Assembly: GCA_903822335.1 (NCBI GenBank)
Contig: CAIJOT010000220.1
Coordinates: 1 to 39,051 of the forward strand
Source: an uncultured delta proteobacterium
GTDB lineage: Bacteria; Desulfobacterota; Syntrophorhabdia; Syntrophorhabdales; Syntrophorhabdaceae
DNA: 39,051 bases
Direction: 5' to 3'
Shown: piece by piece, positions 27,136-35,589 of the stretch
Position numbering within the stretch: position 1 is the stretch's first letter
Layout of the letters: every line of letters begins with the position of its first letter
Made by a program: the position numbers and the translations under genes
Notes under the pieces: model-generated
Told to the model about the DNA's origin: nothing
Databases searched by the model: none
What the model saw: the letters and a program-made list of their open reading frames with translations, nothing else

Positions 27136-27783
27136 TCAAATGATTCCGTACCGCTGTGCGGCAAGGATCGCTTCAATTCTATTGTGGCAGTCGAGTTTTT
27201 CATAGATTTTTGCAAGGTGGTTCTTAACAGTATATTCACTTAGTTTCAGGTTTACAGCGATCTCTTTGTTTAAATATGCTTTGGCCACAAGTTGCAGGAT
27301 TTCGACTTCCCGTCTTGTCAGCTTATCGCTCACTAAGTTCACTGGCGTATTGCTCTTTCTCGCAAAATCTCTCAGGATTTTCCGCACAGTCTTGTATTCC
27401 AGCCTAGTCTCCCCTTTTATTGAAGAGTCTATTATATCAAATAACTCCCCCAGGGACGAATCTTTCAAAACGTAACCGCATGCGCCCTTCTCCAGAGCCC
27501 GAATCAGATATTCTTCCCTCTTGTGCATTGTCAGCATTACAATTATGACATCGGGCAGAATTGCCTTCAAAGTACCAAGGACTTCAAAGCCATCTCCCCC
27601 GGGCATCTCTATATCCAAAAGCACAATATCAGGTTTTTCTCGCTGAGCTGTTGCGATTGCCCCTCGCGCGTCATTAGCGACGCCGACTACCTGCAAATGG
27701 TTCTGAAACTTAATTAGTTGACGGAGACCTTCACAAAATAGTTTATGATCATCTACGATCAAGACTTTATACTTTCTTATCAT
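27136..27783 (-). CDS. NarL/LuxR-family response regulator
   Basis: 215 residues. Receiver domain with the acidic pair Asp11-Asp12, phospho-acceptor Asp57 (VLLDIEMPGGDG), Thr85 and Lys107 (VLKDSS); C-terminal LuxR-type helix-turn-helix with LTRREVEILQLVA and NKEIAVNLKLSEYTVKNHL. It overlaps the kinase gene by 17 bases, so the pair is coupled and cognate. No Shine-Dalgarno is visible, consistent with coupling. It likely controls the adjacent operon(s) in response to the kinase's signal. Confidence 0.93.
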   Translation of the reverse strand: MIRKYKVLIVDDHKLFCEGLRQLIKFQNHLQVVGVANDARGAIATAQREKPDIVLLDIEMPGGDGFEVLGTLKAILPDVIIVMLTMHKREEYLIRALEKGACGYVLKDSSLGELFDIIDSSIKGETRLEYKTVRKILRDFARKSNTPVNLVSDKLTRREVEILQLVAKAYLNKEIAVNLKLSEYTVKNHLAKIYEKLDCHNRIEAILAAQRYGII

Positions 27784-28903
27784 CAGACGGTATATCTATC
27801 TCTATCCTGGTTCCTTGACCAAAGGCGGTTTGGATATGGAACAAGCCATCGAAACCCCTTGTCTGCTCACTCACGCTCAACAGCCCAAAGGTAGCAGAGG
27901 AAGGCAGGTTTGCAAGCGTTTGTGGCAGATCAAAACCAATGCCATCATCCTCTATAGCGAGATGAATCCGCTCATCTTCAGTCGATATCTCTATTCGTAC
28001 GTGGTTCGCATTTGCATGTTTCCTCACATTTGTCATCAATTCATGGATCATCCGGTAAATGCTCACTTGTGTGTCTTTGTACCACTTGTTTTTGTCAAGG
28101 GCTTCGGGTGCGACAATATCAACGAATACCCCAGTTTCTCTCTGGAAGCCGGCCACATAGTTGTGCAGTGCAGCTATTAGCCCTTGTTCACGGAGGGAAG
28201 GTGGATAGAGATCATAGTTAAGATCCCTGATCTTCCGGATTGTCTCAGTGATAACCTCCTGCAAGCGAAGAAGCTCCTGTGTTAACTTCTTTCTCTGGTT
28301 TGGCTTTATCAGTTTCTCTACAATTTGAGTCCGCACGAGGGCGGTTGCAAGGGATTGAAGAACGCCATCATGTAGTACTATGGCTAACTCTTGTCGTTCG
28401 TTCTCATAAGCTTTCATCGTTTTCTTCAAAAGTTTTTGAATGATATTTTTTTGAAACCTGTGACTTACAATAGTTGTAATCCACAAATCCTCGTAGGAGA
28501 GATAGATCAGCTTGTCGAGAAAAGGTGCAATACGAGCATACGGAAAGGTAGAGCGGACCCCTCTGTTAAAGATGTGCTCCTTGACGGTGTCAGTGAACAA
28601 CTCAAGTGTGCGGATCAGTCTGCTTGACTTCAAGTCTTGAGAACAAAAGGGTATGATCTGAACCGCATAAGTTGTGTCCTCCAGCGAAGCAGAATTGATG
28701 TATTTTCCGGTCCTCAGGTATGAGACTTGTCTGTTCAGAATATCTGAAAATCTGGCTCGGATGATCGCGATAAGCCACTCAGGCATGGGCTGACTACTCT
28801 GTCTTGGCCAAAAACAGACAATAAGCTTGCTACAGAATTCATCCAGAATTACCTCCTTCTCAGTATCAATTAGTTTAGCTATCTTTTCCCTAAGCTTTTG
28901 CAT
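27767..28903 (-). CDS. Soluble HisKA_3-type sensor histidine kinase
   Basis: 378 residues. HisKA_3 dimerisation motif ERQELAIVLHDGVLQ with phospho-His178, and HATPase motifs HELMTNVRKHANA and DDGIGFD followed by GLLSVSEQTRGFDG. The first 165 residues are helical, contain no transmembrane segment and match no PAS or GAF pattern I can see, so sensing is probably cytoplasmic. A metabolite or redox signal is possible, and Cys24, Cys30 and Cys87 lie in this part. GGGGAGG precedes the ATG. Confidence 0.9.
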   Translation of the reverse strand: MQKLREKIAKLIDTEKEVILDEFCSKLIVCFWPRQSSQPMPEWLIAIIRARFSDILNRQVSYLRTGKYINSASLEDTTYAVQIIPFCSQDLKSSRLIRTLELFTDTVKEHIFNRGVRSTFPYARIAPFLDKLIYLSYEDLWITTIVSHRFQKNIIQKLLKKTMKAYENERQELAIVLHDGVLQSLATALVRTQIVEKLIKPNQRKKLTQELLRLQEVITETIRKIRDLNYDLYPPSLREQGLIAALHNYVAGFQRETGVFVDIVAPEALDKNKWYKDTQVSIYRMIHELMTNVRKHANANHVRIEISTEDERIHLAIEDDGIGFDLPQTLANLPSSATFGLLSVSEQTRGFDGLFHIQTAFGQGTRIEIDIPSDDKKV

Positions 28904-28953
28904 CCTTGCCTCCCCTACAAACGAGAAAAGAAAACAAATCTAAACGACTTAAC

Positions 28954-28976
28954 GCCCATACGGTTTTTGCATGGGC
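28954..28976. promoter_or_regulatory. Inverted repeat in the kinase leader
   Basis: GCCCAT-N11-ATGGGC lies between the predicted transcription start (about 28983) and the kinase ATG. It could be an operator just downstream of the start or an RNA hairpin. Six-base arms alone are weak evidence. Confidence 0.3.
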
Positions 28977-28989
28977 CATAACAATTTTT

Positions 28990-29019
28990 ATAATACAATT
29001 AATTCTCGTTCCATGTCAA
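28990..29019 (-). promoter_or_regulatory. Sigma70-type promoter for the two-component operon
   Basis: On the minus strand a perfect TTGACA is followed after 18 bases by TATTAT, about 86 bases upstream of the kinase ATG. It runs into the DUF2752 remnant on the opposite strand. Confidence 0.55.
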
Positions 29020-29023
29020 CTAT

Positions 29024-29185
29024 ATGGTATATGGAATAAAGGATATCTTTGGTTTAGAGTGTCCCGGATGTGGTATGATAAGGGCCGCGTTTTACCAGTT
29101 GCATGGTGATTTTATGAGTGCTTTTGCATCAAATAAGCTAATGGTATTAGTTTTTCATTTACCTAACCATATTTATTTACAGTAG
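29024..29185 (+). pseudogene. DUF2752 remnant
   Basis: A 53-codon frame contains the DUF2752 signature LECPGCGMIRAAF followed by HGDFMSAFASNKLM, then stops. Full-length DUF2752 proteins are about twice as long, with a preceding membrane helix. A hydrophobic stretch that could be that helix (AWAITIFIIQLILV) lies just upstream in a different frame (track ORF 28906-29109), which suggests a frameshift as well as loss of the C-terminus. There is no ribosome binding site. The kinase promoter on the other strand now overlaps its upstream part. Confidence 0.5.
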
Positions 29186-29222
29186 TTATGGGCTGTTTTT
29201 AAAGGATACAGGGGGGAAAGAC

Positions 29223-29346
29223 ATGAACATTATTGCAATTAATGGAAGCCCTAAAAAATGGCAAGGTCAGTGCTATAGTTGATCAAATCCTTAAGGGTGC
29301 CAGTGAGAACGGTCACTCTTGTGAAGTTGTTCATTTCGTTGGATAA
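29223..29346 (+). pseudogene. NADPH-dependent FMN reductase-like start, frameshifted and truncated
   Basis: ATG with an upstream G-rich site begins MNIIAINGSPK, the flavodoxin-fold NAD(P)H:FMN reductase start. A frame change in the A-run at 29252-29257 is needed to continue as NGKVSAIVDQILKGASENGH and SCEVVHFVG before a stop. Only about 40 of the usual 180 or so residues remain. The end coincides with the place where the neighbouring DUF6125 copy loses homology, so the two broken genes were joined by recombination. Confidence 0.65.
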
Positions 29347-29536
29347 GATCCTTGGCAGCCATCTGTGGCACACGTCCCCAGACCCTCTCATTGATACGTT
29401 CTGCGGTGGGCTGGTCAAATAGGTCTGCGACATATAGAAACCAGAAGGCATCTACAACCCTGTAATGCCAAAGCAAAAACTCAATGTATTTCCGAAGTTG
29501 GGGTGCTTCCATCTTTTCAAAGATTGTTAAGTCCAT
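29291..29536 (-). pseudogene. Truncated second DUF6125 copy
   Basis: 81 codons. The first 67 match the full copy at 7693-8199 (58 identical), ending at AAKDLIQR; the remaining 14 codons are antisense of the FMN reductase remnant. The whole cysteine-bearing C-terminal half is missing, so it is unlikely to work. The ribosome binding site (AGGAGG, 4 bases before ATG) is intact, so a chimeric peptide could still be made. It lies in the same orientation as the full copy and bounds the island on the right. Confidence 0.75.
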
Positions 29537-29560
29537 GGAACCTCCTTTTTATTTATCCGT

Positions 29561-29593
29561 AAAACGTTAATTTGTTTCAGATAACGTTTTTTT
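29561..29593 (+). promoter_or_regulatory. Inverted repeat with T-run before the MFS gene
   Basis: AAAACGTTA-N12-TAACGTTTT has perfect 9-bp arms and is followed by further Ts. It could be a weak intrinsic terminator reading rightward, closing the broken-gene region, or an operator for the MFS gene 45 bases downstream. The arms contain only two G-C pairs each. Confidence 0.35.
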
Positions 29594-29637
29594 ATTGTAA
29601 ATTACTACAGGAAAAAACGCAATGAGGAGTCATAAGA

Positions 29638-30864
29638 TTGAATAAAAAAATACTTTCCTGGTGTCTCTTTGACTTTGCTAATTCAGGTTATTCCGCTGTA
29701 ATTGCTGCAGTAATTTTTCCTGTTTATTATGCAAATGTGATAGTCGGGAATCAGTCTGGTGAGGGTGATTTATGGTGGGGGAGGGCAATTGCTTTAAGTA
29801 TGGCTATTGTAGCAGTGAGCTCGCCTTTCCTTGGAGGGATCGCTGATTATGCAAAAGCGAGAAAGCGATTGCTTATTGTTTATACCCTTCTCTGCATGTC
29901 TGCTGTTGCCTGTTTGTATTTCCTTCGAAAGGGTATGGTTATTGAAGGGTTCATCCTCATTGTTCTTGCTAACATCGGACTGGAGGGAGGCATTGTTTTC
30001 TATAACTCCTTTTTACCAGAAATTGCAGAAACGACCCATCATGGCAGGGTTTCTGCATGGGGTTTTGGAATCGGGTATTTAGGTTCTATCCTTTCATTGT
30101 TGCTGGCATTTTTTCTGTTCAGCAGAGGTAGTATAAATGTAATATGGCCCATGGTGGCTTTGTTTTTTGGAATATTCTCTTTACCGGCTTTTTTGTTTTT
30201 ACCAGCAGACAGCAAGACAGGAATAAGGGCATTCTCTGCGGCCATTGATGGTTTCAAACACACGGGTAACACGTTCAGAACGATATGGGCGAATAAAGAG
30301 CAGAGGAAGTTCTTGATAGCCTATCTTATATACGAGGATGGGGTGAATACAGTGATAGTTTTTTCAAGTATATTTGCTGCTACTACCCTCCAATTTACAT
30401 CAGCAGAATTGATTGGTATGTACCTCATTGTGCAAACTACAGCCCTCATAGGGGCCTTTATTATGGCAAAACCAACGGATTACTGGGGACCAAAAAAGGT
30501 TGTTATGCTCTCTTTGATTCTATGGTTTATTATCACCTGTTCCGTGTTCTCTGTTCATGAAAAAACACCCTTTATGGTAATCGCATCAATGGCGGGTTTT
30601 GGTCTCGGGACAGTGCAAGCTGCTACGAGGGCATTCTATACCCAATTTATCCCTGAAGGTCAGGAATCTGAATATTTTGGCGTCTTTACCCTTGTAGGCA
30701 AATCGTCAGCGATTATTGGTCCCCTTGTTTTTGGCTATGCTTCATCAATCTTTAAAAGCCAGAGACCTGCAGTATTATTTGTTGCTTTATTTTTTCTCGC
30801 AGGATTGATTATTTTACAAACCGTGAAAGGTGGAAGGCCAAATGCTAATACTCTTCTTCTTTGA
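29638..30864 (+). CDS. MFS transporter, UMF1 (Atg22-like) family
   Basis: 408 residues with about 12 hydrophobic helices. The opening SWCLFDFANSGYSAVI and LGGIADYAKARKR match the UMF1/YxiO family; GMYLIVQTTALIGAF and GTVQAATRAFY occur in the second half. The substrate of bacterial members is unknown. The start is TTG, supported by AGGAG 8 bases upstream; no earlier in-frame ATG fits. It ends 20 bases inside the convergent gpsA gene. Confidence 0.85.
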   Translation: MNKKILSWCLFDFANSGYSAVIAAVIFPVYYANVIVGNQSGEGDLWWGRAIALSMAIVAVSSPFLGGIADYAKARKRLLIVYTLLCMSAVACLYFLRKGMVIEGFILIVLANIGLEGGIVFYNSFLPEIAETTHHGRVSAWGFGIGYLGSILSLLLAFFLFSRGSINVIWPMVALFFGIFSLPAFLFLPADSKTGIRAFSAAIDGFKHTGNTFRTIWANKEQRKFLIAYLIYEDGVNTVIVFSSIFAATTLQFTSAELIGMYLIVQTTALIGAFIMAKPTDYWGPKKVVMLSLILWFIITCSVFSVHEKTPFMVIASMAGFGLGTVQAATRAFYTQFIPEGQESEYFGVFTLVGKSSAIIGPLVFGYASSIFKSQRPAVLFVALFFLAGLIILQTVKGGRPNANTLLL

Positions 30865-31837
30865 GCTCCCTGCTGGTAATATCGTTGAGTGAAGCCTGAA
30901 GGCCTTTCCCTTTATACACGATTTTGTAGAGTTCTTCAGTTATGGGCATTTCTATCCCTAATTTTTTTGCAAATCTGTACGCTGCATCTATCGTGTAGTA
31001 CCCCTCAACAACAACCTTTTGCAGTTTTATGATGTCTTCTGGTTTTTTACCTTTTGACAATTCTATACCAAACTGTCTGTTTCTGCTTAAGTGTCCATAG
31101 GAGGTGAGGATAAGGTCTCCTATGCCGGAAAGCCCCATAAATGTAGTTTCTTTTGCTCCAAGTGCTTTTCCCAATCTTTTGATCTCTGCGAGTGCACGGG
31201 TTATGAATGCTGCCTCAGTGTTGGTCCCGAGGTTTAAACCCTCTATGATGCCTGCCCCTATTGCCATGACGTTTTTCATTGCGCCACCTAATTCCACCCC
31301 AATAATATCATCACTCGTATAAACCCTGAAATGGTCGTCATGGATGACGATTTGAAAATATAACGAGAGCTCTTTATCCTTTGAAGATACCACCACAGAG
31401 GTAAATGCACCTTTCGCCACTTCTTTTGCAAAAGATGGTCCGGAAAGCACACCTATATGTGCATCTTGCCCCAGAATCTCCTCAGCTACTTCACTCATCC
31501 GGAAGAGGGTTGTCTGTTCAAGGCCTTTTGTGAGTATAAGGGTATTTTTATTGGATATTGTTTTAGACACACGTTCTATAACACTTCTCATTGCAAAGGA
31601 AGGTGTTGCAATCACAATATCGTCTGAAGATACTGCAAGCTTTTCAAGGTTTTCTGTAAAAATAATCTGTTCTGGTAACGTGAACCCTGGAAGGTAATAG
31701 GTATTTTCCCTGTCTTTTTTTAAAATCTTGCAGAGTTCCGGTTCATACACCCAGAGCAGCACCCTTCTACCTTTCCTTGCAAGATGCATTGAAAAGGCAG
31801 TTCCCCAGGCACCTGCACCAATAACCCCTATATCCAT
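30845..31837 (-). CDS. gpsA: NAD(P)-dependent glycerol-3-phosphate dehydrogenase
   Basis: 330 residues, standard length. Makes sn-glycerol-3-phosphate from dihydroxyacetone phosphate for phospholipids. Rossmann motif GVIGAGAWGTAFS at the N-terminus, LSGPSFA, catalytic Lys region GGAMKNVMAIGAGI, and NTEAAFITRALAE are all present. It lies downstream of gyrA on the same strand, separated by a 7-bp repeat array. Its 3' end overlaps the MFS gene tail-to-tail. Confidence 0.95.
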   Translation of the reverse strand: MDIGVIGAGAWGTAFSMHLARKGRRVLLWVYEPELCKILKKDRENTYYLPGFTLPEQIIFTENLEKLAVSSDDIVIATPSFAMRSVIERVSKTISNKNTLILTKGLEQTTLFRMSEVAEEILGQDAHIGVLSGPSFAKEVAKGAFTSVVVSSKDKELSLYFQIVIHDDHFRVYTSDDIIGVELGGAMKNVMAIGAGIIEGLNLGTNTEAAFITRALAEIKRLGKALGAKETTFMGLSGIGDLILTSYGHLSRNRQFGIELSKGKKPEDIIKLQKVVVEGYYTIDAAYRFAKKLGIEMPITEELYKIVYKGKGLQASLNDITSRELKEEEY

Positions 31838-31861
31838 AACCTTTCCCCTGATATTACCATT

Positions 31862-31917
31862 TCTGTCCTCTGTACTTTTAATTCTGACTTCTGTCCGCTC
31901 ATATCTGTCTTCTGTTT
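31862..31917. repeat. Degenerate 7-bp tandem array (8 units)
   Basis: Eight consecutive heptamers near tctgtct fill the gyrA-gpsA spacer: tctgtcc, tctgtac, ttttaat, tctgact, tctgtcc, gctcata, tctgtct, tctgttt. The array ends one base before the gyrA stop codon. It is the longest array in the window by unit count. Confidence 0.75.
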
Positions 31918-31918
31918 A

Positions 31919-34336
31919 TCAGTCTTCCCCTATCACTGCTACCCCGTTAATTGTCTCTATACTCTGTAAATTCATAAGCTTTACACCGAGTCCACCCCTT
32001 CTCTGTACCGGTATATCTTTTGCGTTAAACCTGATTGTCCTTCCTGTATCTGTAACAAGTATGATTTCATTGTCTTCTTTTACCTGTTTCAAACACACAA
32101 CCTGACCATTTTTAATGCCGCACCTCACGTTTATCACACCTGAGCCACCACGTGCCTGCATCCTGTATTGTGTGCATGGGGCACATTTTCCATAACCTTT
32201 TTCAGTAACGGTGAATACTGTGCAATCCTTGTGCACGATCTCAACGGACACCACCTCATCGTTCTTCCTTAATTTTATACCCCTTATCCCGTATGCTACT
32301 CTTCCCATAGGTCTTATTTCTGCCTCTTTGAAACGTATTGACTTGCCCTTTTTGGTAGCAATCATAACTTCGTTTTGCCCATCTGTTTCGAGGACTCCCA
32401 GAAGGCTGTCCCCTTCCGGCAGGCTTATTACTCTTATCCCTGGCGACCGTAAATGTTTTAACAGGCTTAGGCTTATCTTTTTTACCTGGCCTTTCTTTGT
32501 TGCAAAAAACAGGTATTTGTCCTCCGGAAACTCCTTCACGTTGGCAATAGCAGTAATCCTTTCGTCTTTATCTGCATTTATTAAATTTATTACAGGTTTT
32601 CCCTTTGAAGATAACGTAGCTTCTGGAATGGTATACACCTTAATGATATATGCTTTGCCGGTATTGGTAAAGAACAACATGTAGGAATGAGTAGAAGCGA
32701 TATAGAAATGGTCAACCACATCTTCTTCCCTCACAATGATACCTATTTTCCCCTTCCCCCCTCTCAACTGGTGTTTATACTGATCTAAGGGTGTCCTTTT
32801 TATGTAACCCTTGTATGTGATCGTGACAACCACATCCTCCTCTTTAGTCATGTCCTCAATACTGATTTCAGGCAGCTCATCTACTATCTCAGTGAGTCTT
32901 TCGTCTCCATATTTGTCTTTAATCTCTAAGAGTTCTTTCTTTACAATTCCCAGTAATATTTTTTCACTCTGAAGTATCCTCTGCAGCCTTTTTATGTCCT
33001 CTGCAGTCGCATTAAAATCTTCTATGATCTTTGTTCTTTCAAGGGATGTTAAACGTTGCAGCCGCATTTCGAGGATGCTTGTAGCCTGTTTTTCAGAAAA
33101 GGTAAAACGCTCCATCAGCGAAGCTTTTGCTTCCTGCGTGTTTTTTGCCTGTTTGATGAGGGCTATGACCTCGTCTATGTGTTCAAGAGCTATTTTAAGC
33201 CCTTCGAGGATATGGAGCCTGTCCTGCGCCTTGTTCAGTTCAAAGGTAGACCTTTTTGTTACTATATCCTTCCTGAAGTTTACAAACTCCGTTATAATCA
33301 CTTTCAAATTAAGCACTTTTGGCTCATTGTTCACAATGGTGAGAAAAATGATGCCGAATGTGGTTTGTAACTGGGTATGTTTATAGAGTTTATTGAGAAT
33401 AGGCTCTCCTATTTCCCCTCGTTTCAACTCAATAACCACCCTTATCCCTTCTCTATTTGATTCATCTTTTATGTTTGAGATCCCTTCAATCTTTTTTGTA
33501 TTTATAAGCTCGACAATTGTTTCAATGAGCCGTGCCTTGTTGACCTGATAAGGAATTTCCGTTATGACAATCGCTTCTCTGCCATCTTTTCTCTGTTTTT
33601 CTATGTTTGTCCTTGCCCGAAGTATGATATGTCCCCTTCCAGTTTCGTACGCATCCCGTATGCCTTGCCTGCCATAGATTATTCCCTGTGTGGGAAAATC
33701 AGGTCCTGTGATGTAATTTAACAGCTCACCTATGGTAATATCAGGATTGTCTATATAGGCGATGATACCGTTAATCACCTCGCTGATGTTATGGGGAGGT
33801 ATGTTTGTTGCCATACCGACGGCAATTCCTGATGACCCGTTTATTAACAAGTTTGGTGTTTTTGAAGGCATGACTGTGGGTTCTTTCAGACTGTCATCGT
33901 AGTTTGTCTTAAAAGATACCGTTTCTTTTTCTATATCCTTCAGTATCTCTTCGGATATCCTTGAGAGTCTGATTTCTGTATATCTCATAGCAGCAGGTGC
34001 ATCTCCGTCAATAGAGCCGAAGTTTCCCTGTCCGTCTATGAGTGGATACCGCAGGGAAAAGTCCTGTACCATCCTTGTAATCGCATCGTAAACTGCCTGG
34101 TCTCCGTGGGGGTGAAATTTACCGATTACATCACCTACTACCCTTGCAGACTTTTTATAGGGTTTGTCGTGGGTATTATTCAGTTCATACATTGCAAATA
34201 AGATTCTTCTGTGGACAGGTTTCAGACCATCCCTTATATCAGGTAATGCCCTGCCTATAATGGTGCTCATTGCATAGTCAAGGTATGACCTTCTCATCTC
34301 CTCTTCAATTGGTACGGTAACAACAGATGTGTGCAT
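31919..34336 (-). CDS. gyrA: DNA gyrase subunit A
   Basis: 805 residues. Cleavage-rejoining subunit of gyrase. N-terminal [17 protein letters not shown], catalytic Tyr119 (AAMRYTE), a coiled-coil tower, and a C-terminal beta-propeller with the GyrA box as [10 protein letters not shown], which separates it from ParC. The acidic tail of E. coli GyrA is absent. In the quinolone-resistance region the string is [10 protein letters not shown]: Gln80 stands where E. coli has Ser83, while the Asp equivalent to Asp87 is kept. GGGAGG precedes the ATG. gyrB is not in the window. Confidence 0.95.
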   Translation of the reverse strand: MHTSVVTVPIEEEMRRSYLDYAMSTIIGRALPDIRDGLKPVHRRILFAMYELNNTHDKPYKKSARVVGDVIGKFHPHGDQAVYDAITRMVQDFSLRYPLIDGQGNFGSIDGDAPAAMRYTEIRLSRISEEILKDIEKETVSFKTNYDDSLKEPTVMPSKTPNLLINGSSGIAVGMATNIPPHNISEVINGIIAYIDNPDITIGELLNYITGPDFPTQGIIYGRQGIRDAYETGRGHIILRARTNIEKQRKDGREAIVITEIPYQVNKARLIETIVELINTKKIEGISNIKDESNREGIRVVIELKRGEIGEPILNKLYKHTQLQTTFGIIFLTIVNNEPKVLNLKVIITEFVNFRKDIVTKRSTFELNKAQDRLHILEGLKIALEHIDEVIALIKQAKNTQEAKASLMERFTFSEKQATSILEMRLQRLTSLERTKIIEDFNATAEDIKRLQRILQSEKILLGIVKKELLEIKDKYGDERLTEIVDELPEISIEDMTKEEDVVVTITYKGYIKRTPLDQYKHQLRGGKGKIGIIVREEDVVDHFYIASTHSYMLFFTNTGKAYIIKVYTIPEATLSSKGKPVINLINADKDERITAIANVKEFPEDKYLFFATKKGQVKKISLSLLKHLRSPGIRVISLPEGDSLLGVLETDGQNEVMIATKKGKSIRFKEAEIRPMGRVAYGIRGIKLRKNDEVVSVEIVHKDCTVFTVTEKGYGKCAPCTQYRMQARGGSGVINVRCGIKNGQVVCLKQVKEDNEIILVTDTGRTIRFNAKDIPVQRRGGLGVKLMNLQSIETINGVAVIGED

Positions 34337-34390
34337 TCAAATCCTCCCTCTGGATGCTTTTGTTTTGTATTAATCTAACATAACAATAAC

Positions 34391-34408
34391 CTGTTGACAA
34401 TTCAACAG
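34391..34408. promoter_or_regulatory. Palindrome between gyrA and the lipoprotein-truA operon
   Basis: CTGTTGA-CAAT-TCAACAG is a perfect 7-bp-arm palindrome in the 87-base divergent spacer. It contains TTGACA reading rightward, which could be a -35, although no well-spaced -10 follows. It lies 16 bases before the lipoprotein ATG, so a bound repressor would block that gene. Confidence 0.4.
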
Positions 34409-34423
34409 ACATTATAGAAAATA

Positions 34424-34735
34424 ATGCATATGAAATTTTTGCTATATGCTATTGCCTTGTTTATCCTGATCACTGGATGCGCTTCGTGCAGTCAAGAAAC
34501 AAAGGGTCTCAGAGAGGAAGTCAAACTGCTGAAAGAGGAGAACAGCTTCCTAAAAGCCGAGAATGCTGGTTTAAAAAAGGAGATAGAGGAGTTGTACAAA
34601 AAAATTGAAGAAAAAACAGCCATAAAAGAGAACATAAGAGCAAAGGAAGATATAAAAGAGGTTGCAAAGACGAAAGAAAATGCAAAAGAGCATACAAAGG
34701 CAAGAGAAGGTGCAAACAAGAAAAAGATCAGATGA
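34424..34735 (+). CDS. Small coiled-coil lipoprotein
   Basis: 103 residues. A short hydrophobic signal ends in the lipobox LITGC (lipidated Cys about residue 19), followed by a Lys/Glu-rich coiled coil (EVKLLKEENSFLKAENAGLKKEI) and a very basic tail ending NKKKIR. Probably membrane-anchored in the periplasm; the function is unknown. Two ATGs two codons apart could start it and neither has a clear Shine-Dalgarno. Its stop overlaps the truA ATG by ATGA. Confidence 0.75.
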   Translation: MHMKFLLYAIALFILITGCASCSQETKGLREEVKLLKEENSFLKAENAGLKKEIEELYKKIEEKTAIKENIRAKEDIKEVAKTKENAKEHTKAREGANKKKIR

Positions 34736-35466
34736 GAAATATAGCACTAATTGTCTCGTATGATGGGTCAAATTATCATGGATGGCAATGTCAGCCAAAT
34801 GCAATAACAATTCAGCAGGTTCTGCAGGAAAGAATCGAAAGAATCCTCAATCATAAAGTAAAAATTTACTCTGGGGCAAGGACAGATACGGGTGTCCATG
34901 CATACGGGCAGGTAATAAATTTCTTTACTGAGAAAGGAATAGAGCTAAGGGACCTCGCCAGGGGACTGAATAGCCTTCTCCCCCCGGATATAAGAATCAG
35001 GGATGCCATTGAGGCAGATGAGCATTTCCATGCCCGGTATTCTGCGAAGACCAAAACCTATGTGTATTGCATCTTGAATGCACCCTATAATTCACCTTTT
35101 TATGCCCGCTATGTCTGGCATATCCCTTTCACCCTGAATGTTTCGTTGATGCATGAAACAGTCAAATTAGTTTCAGGACAGCACGATTTCTCGGCTTTTA
35201 AGAAAAAGAATGAAGTGTACCGGAACCCTGTGAGAGAGGTGTTAAGGTCAGGGGTGAAAAGGAGGGGGGAGTTTTTATATGTTGTGCTGGAAGCCACAGG
35301 GTTTTTGCGGTATATGGTGAGAAATATCGTGGGAACCCTCATGCTTGTTGGTGCGGGAAGGCTTACAAAGGAAGATTTCAGTGACATCATGCAGTCGAAG
35401 GATAGAGAAAAGGCAGGCCCAATAGCACCAGCCCAGGGACTGTTTCTGAGAGAGATAAAGTACTAA
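34732..35466 (+). CDS. truA: tRNA pseudouridine synthase A
   Basis: 244 residues. Converts U38-40 of the tRNA anticodon stem to pseudouridine. The catalytic Asp lies in GARTDTGVHAYGQV; FHARYSAKTKTYVY, FLRYMVRNIVGTL and the ending APAQGLFL are family-typical. It is coupled to the lipoprotein by the ATGA overlap. A 7-bp repeat array starts right after the stop codon. Confidence 0.95.
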   Translation: MRNIALIVSYDGSNYHGWQCQPNAITIQQVLQERIERILNHKVKIYSGARTDTGVHAYGQVINFFTEKGIELRDLARGLNSLLPPDIRIRDAIEADEHFHARYSAKTKTYVYCILNAPYNSPFYARYVWHIPFTLNVSLMHETVKLVSGQHDFSAFKKKNEVYRNPVREVLRSGVKRRGEFLYVVLEATGFLRYMVRNIVGTLMLVGAGRLTKEDFSDIMQSKDREKAGPIAPAQGLFLREIKY

Positions 35467-35467
35467 C

Positions 35468-35516
35468 AGTAGGGAGTAGGCAGGAAACAGTAACAAGTAA
35501 TGAGTAAGCAGGAAAA
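35468..35516. repeat. Degenerate 7-bp tandem array (7 units)
   Basis: Seven consecutive heptamers: agtaggg, agtaggc, aggaaac, agtaaca, agtaatg, agtaagc, aggaaaa. The array starts two bases after the truA stop codon. The consensus (about agtaagc) differs from that of the gyrA-gpsA array but resembles the one behind ligA. Confidence 0.7.
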
Positions 35517-35589
35517 GCAAAATCGTTCAATATTTGCCGTGCATGCGACAAACCATTGAAGCCATAGAAGAAGAGAGGGTTAGGTAATT

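Noticed and set aside
28906-29109. 67-codon ORF as a separate membrane peptide gene
   Set aside because: Better explained as the frameshifted upstream part of the DUF2752 remnant; it also has no ribosome binding site and overlaps the kinase promoter.
31862-31917. CRISPR or minisatellite-type array
   Set aside because: Units are only 7 bases, contiguous and degenerate, with no spacers; not a CRISPR.
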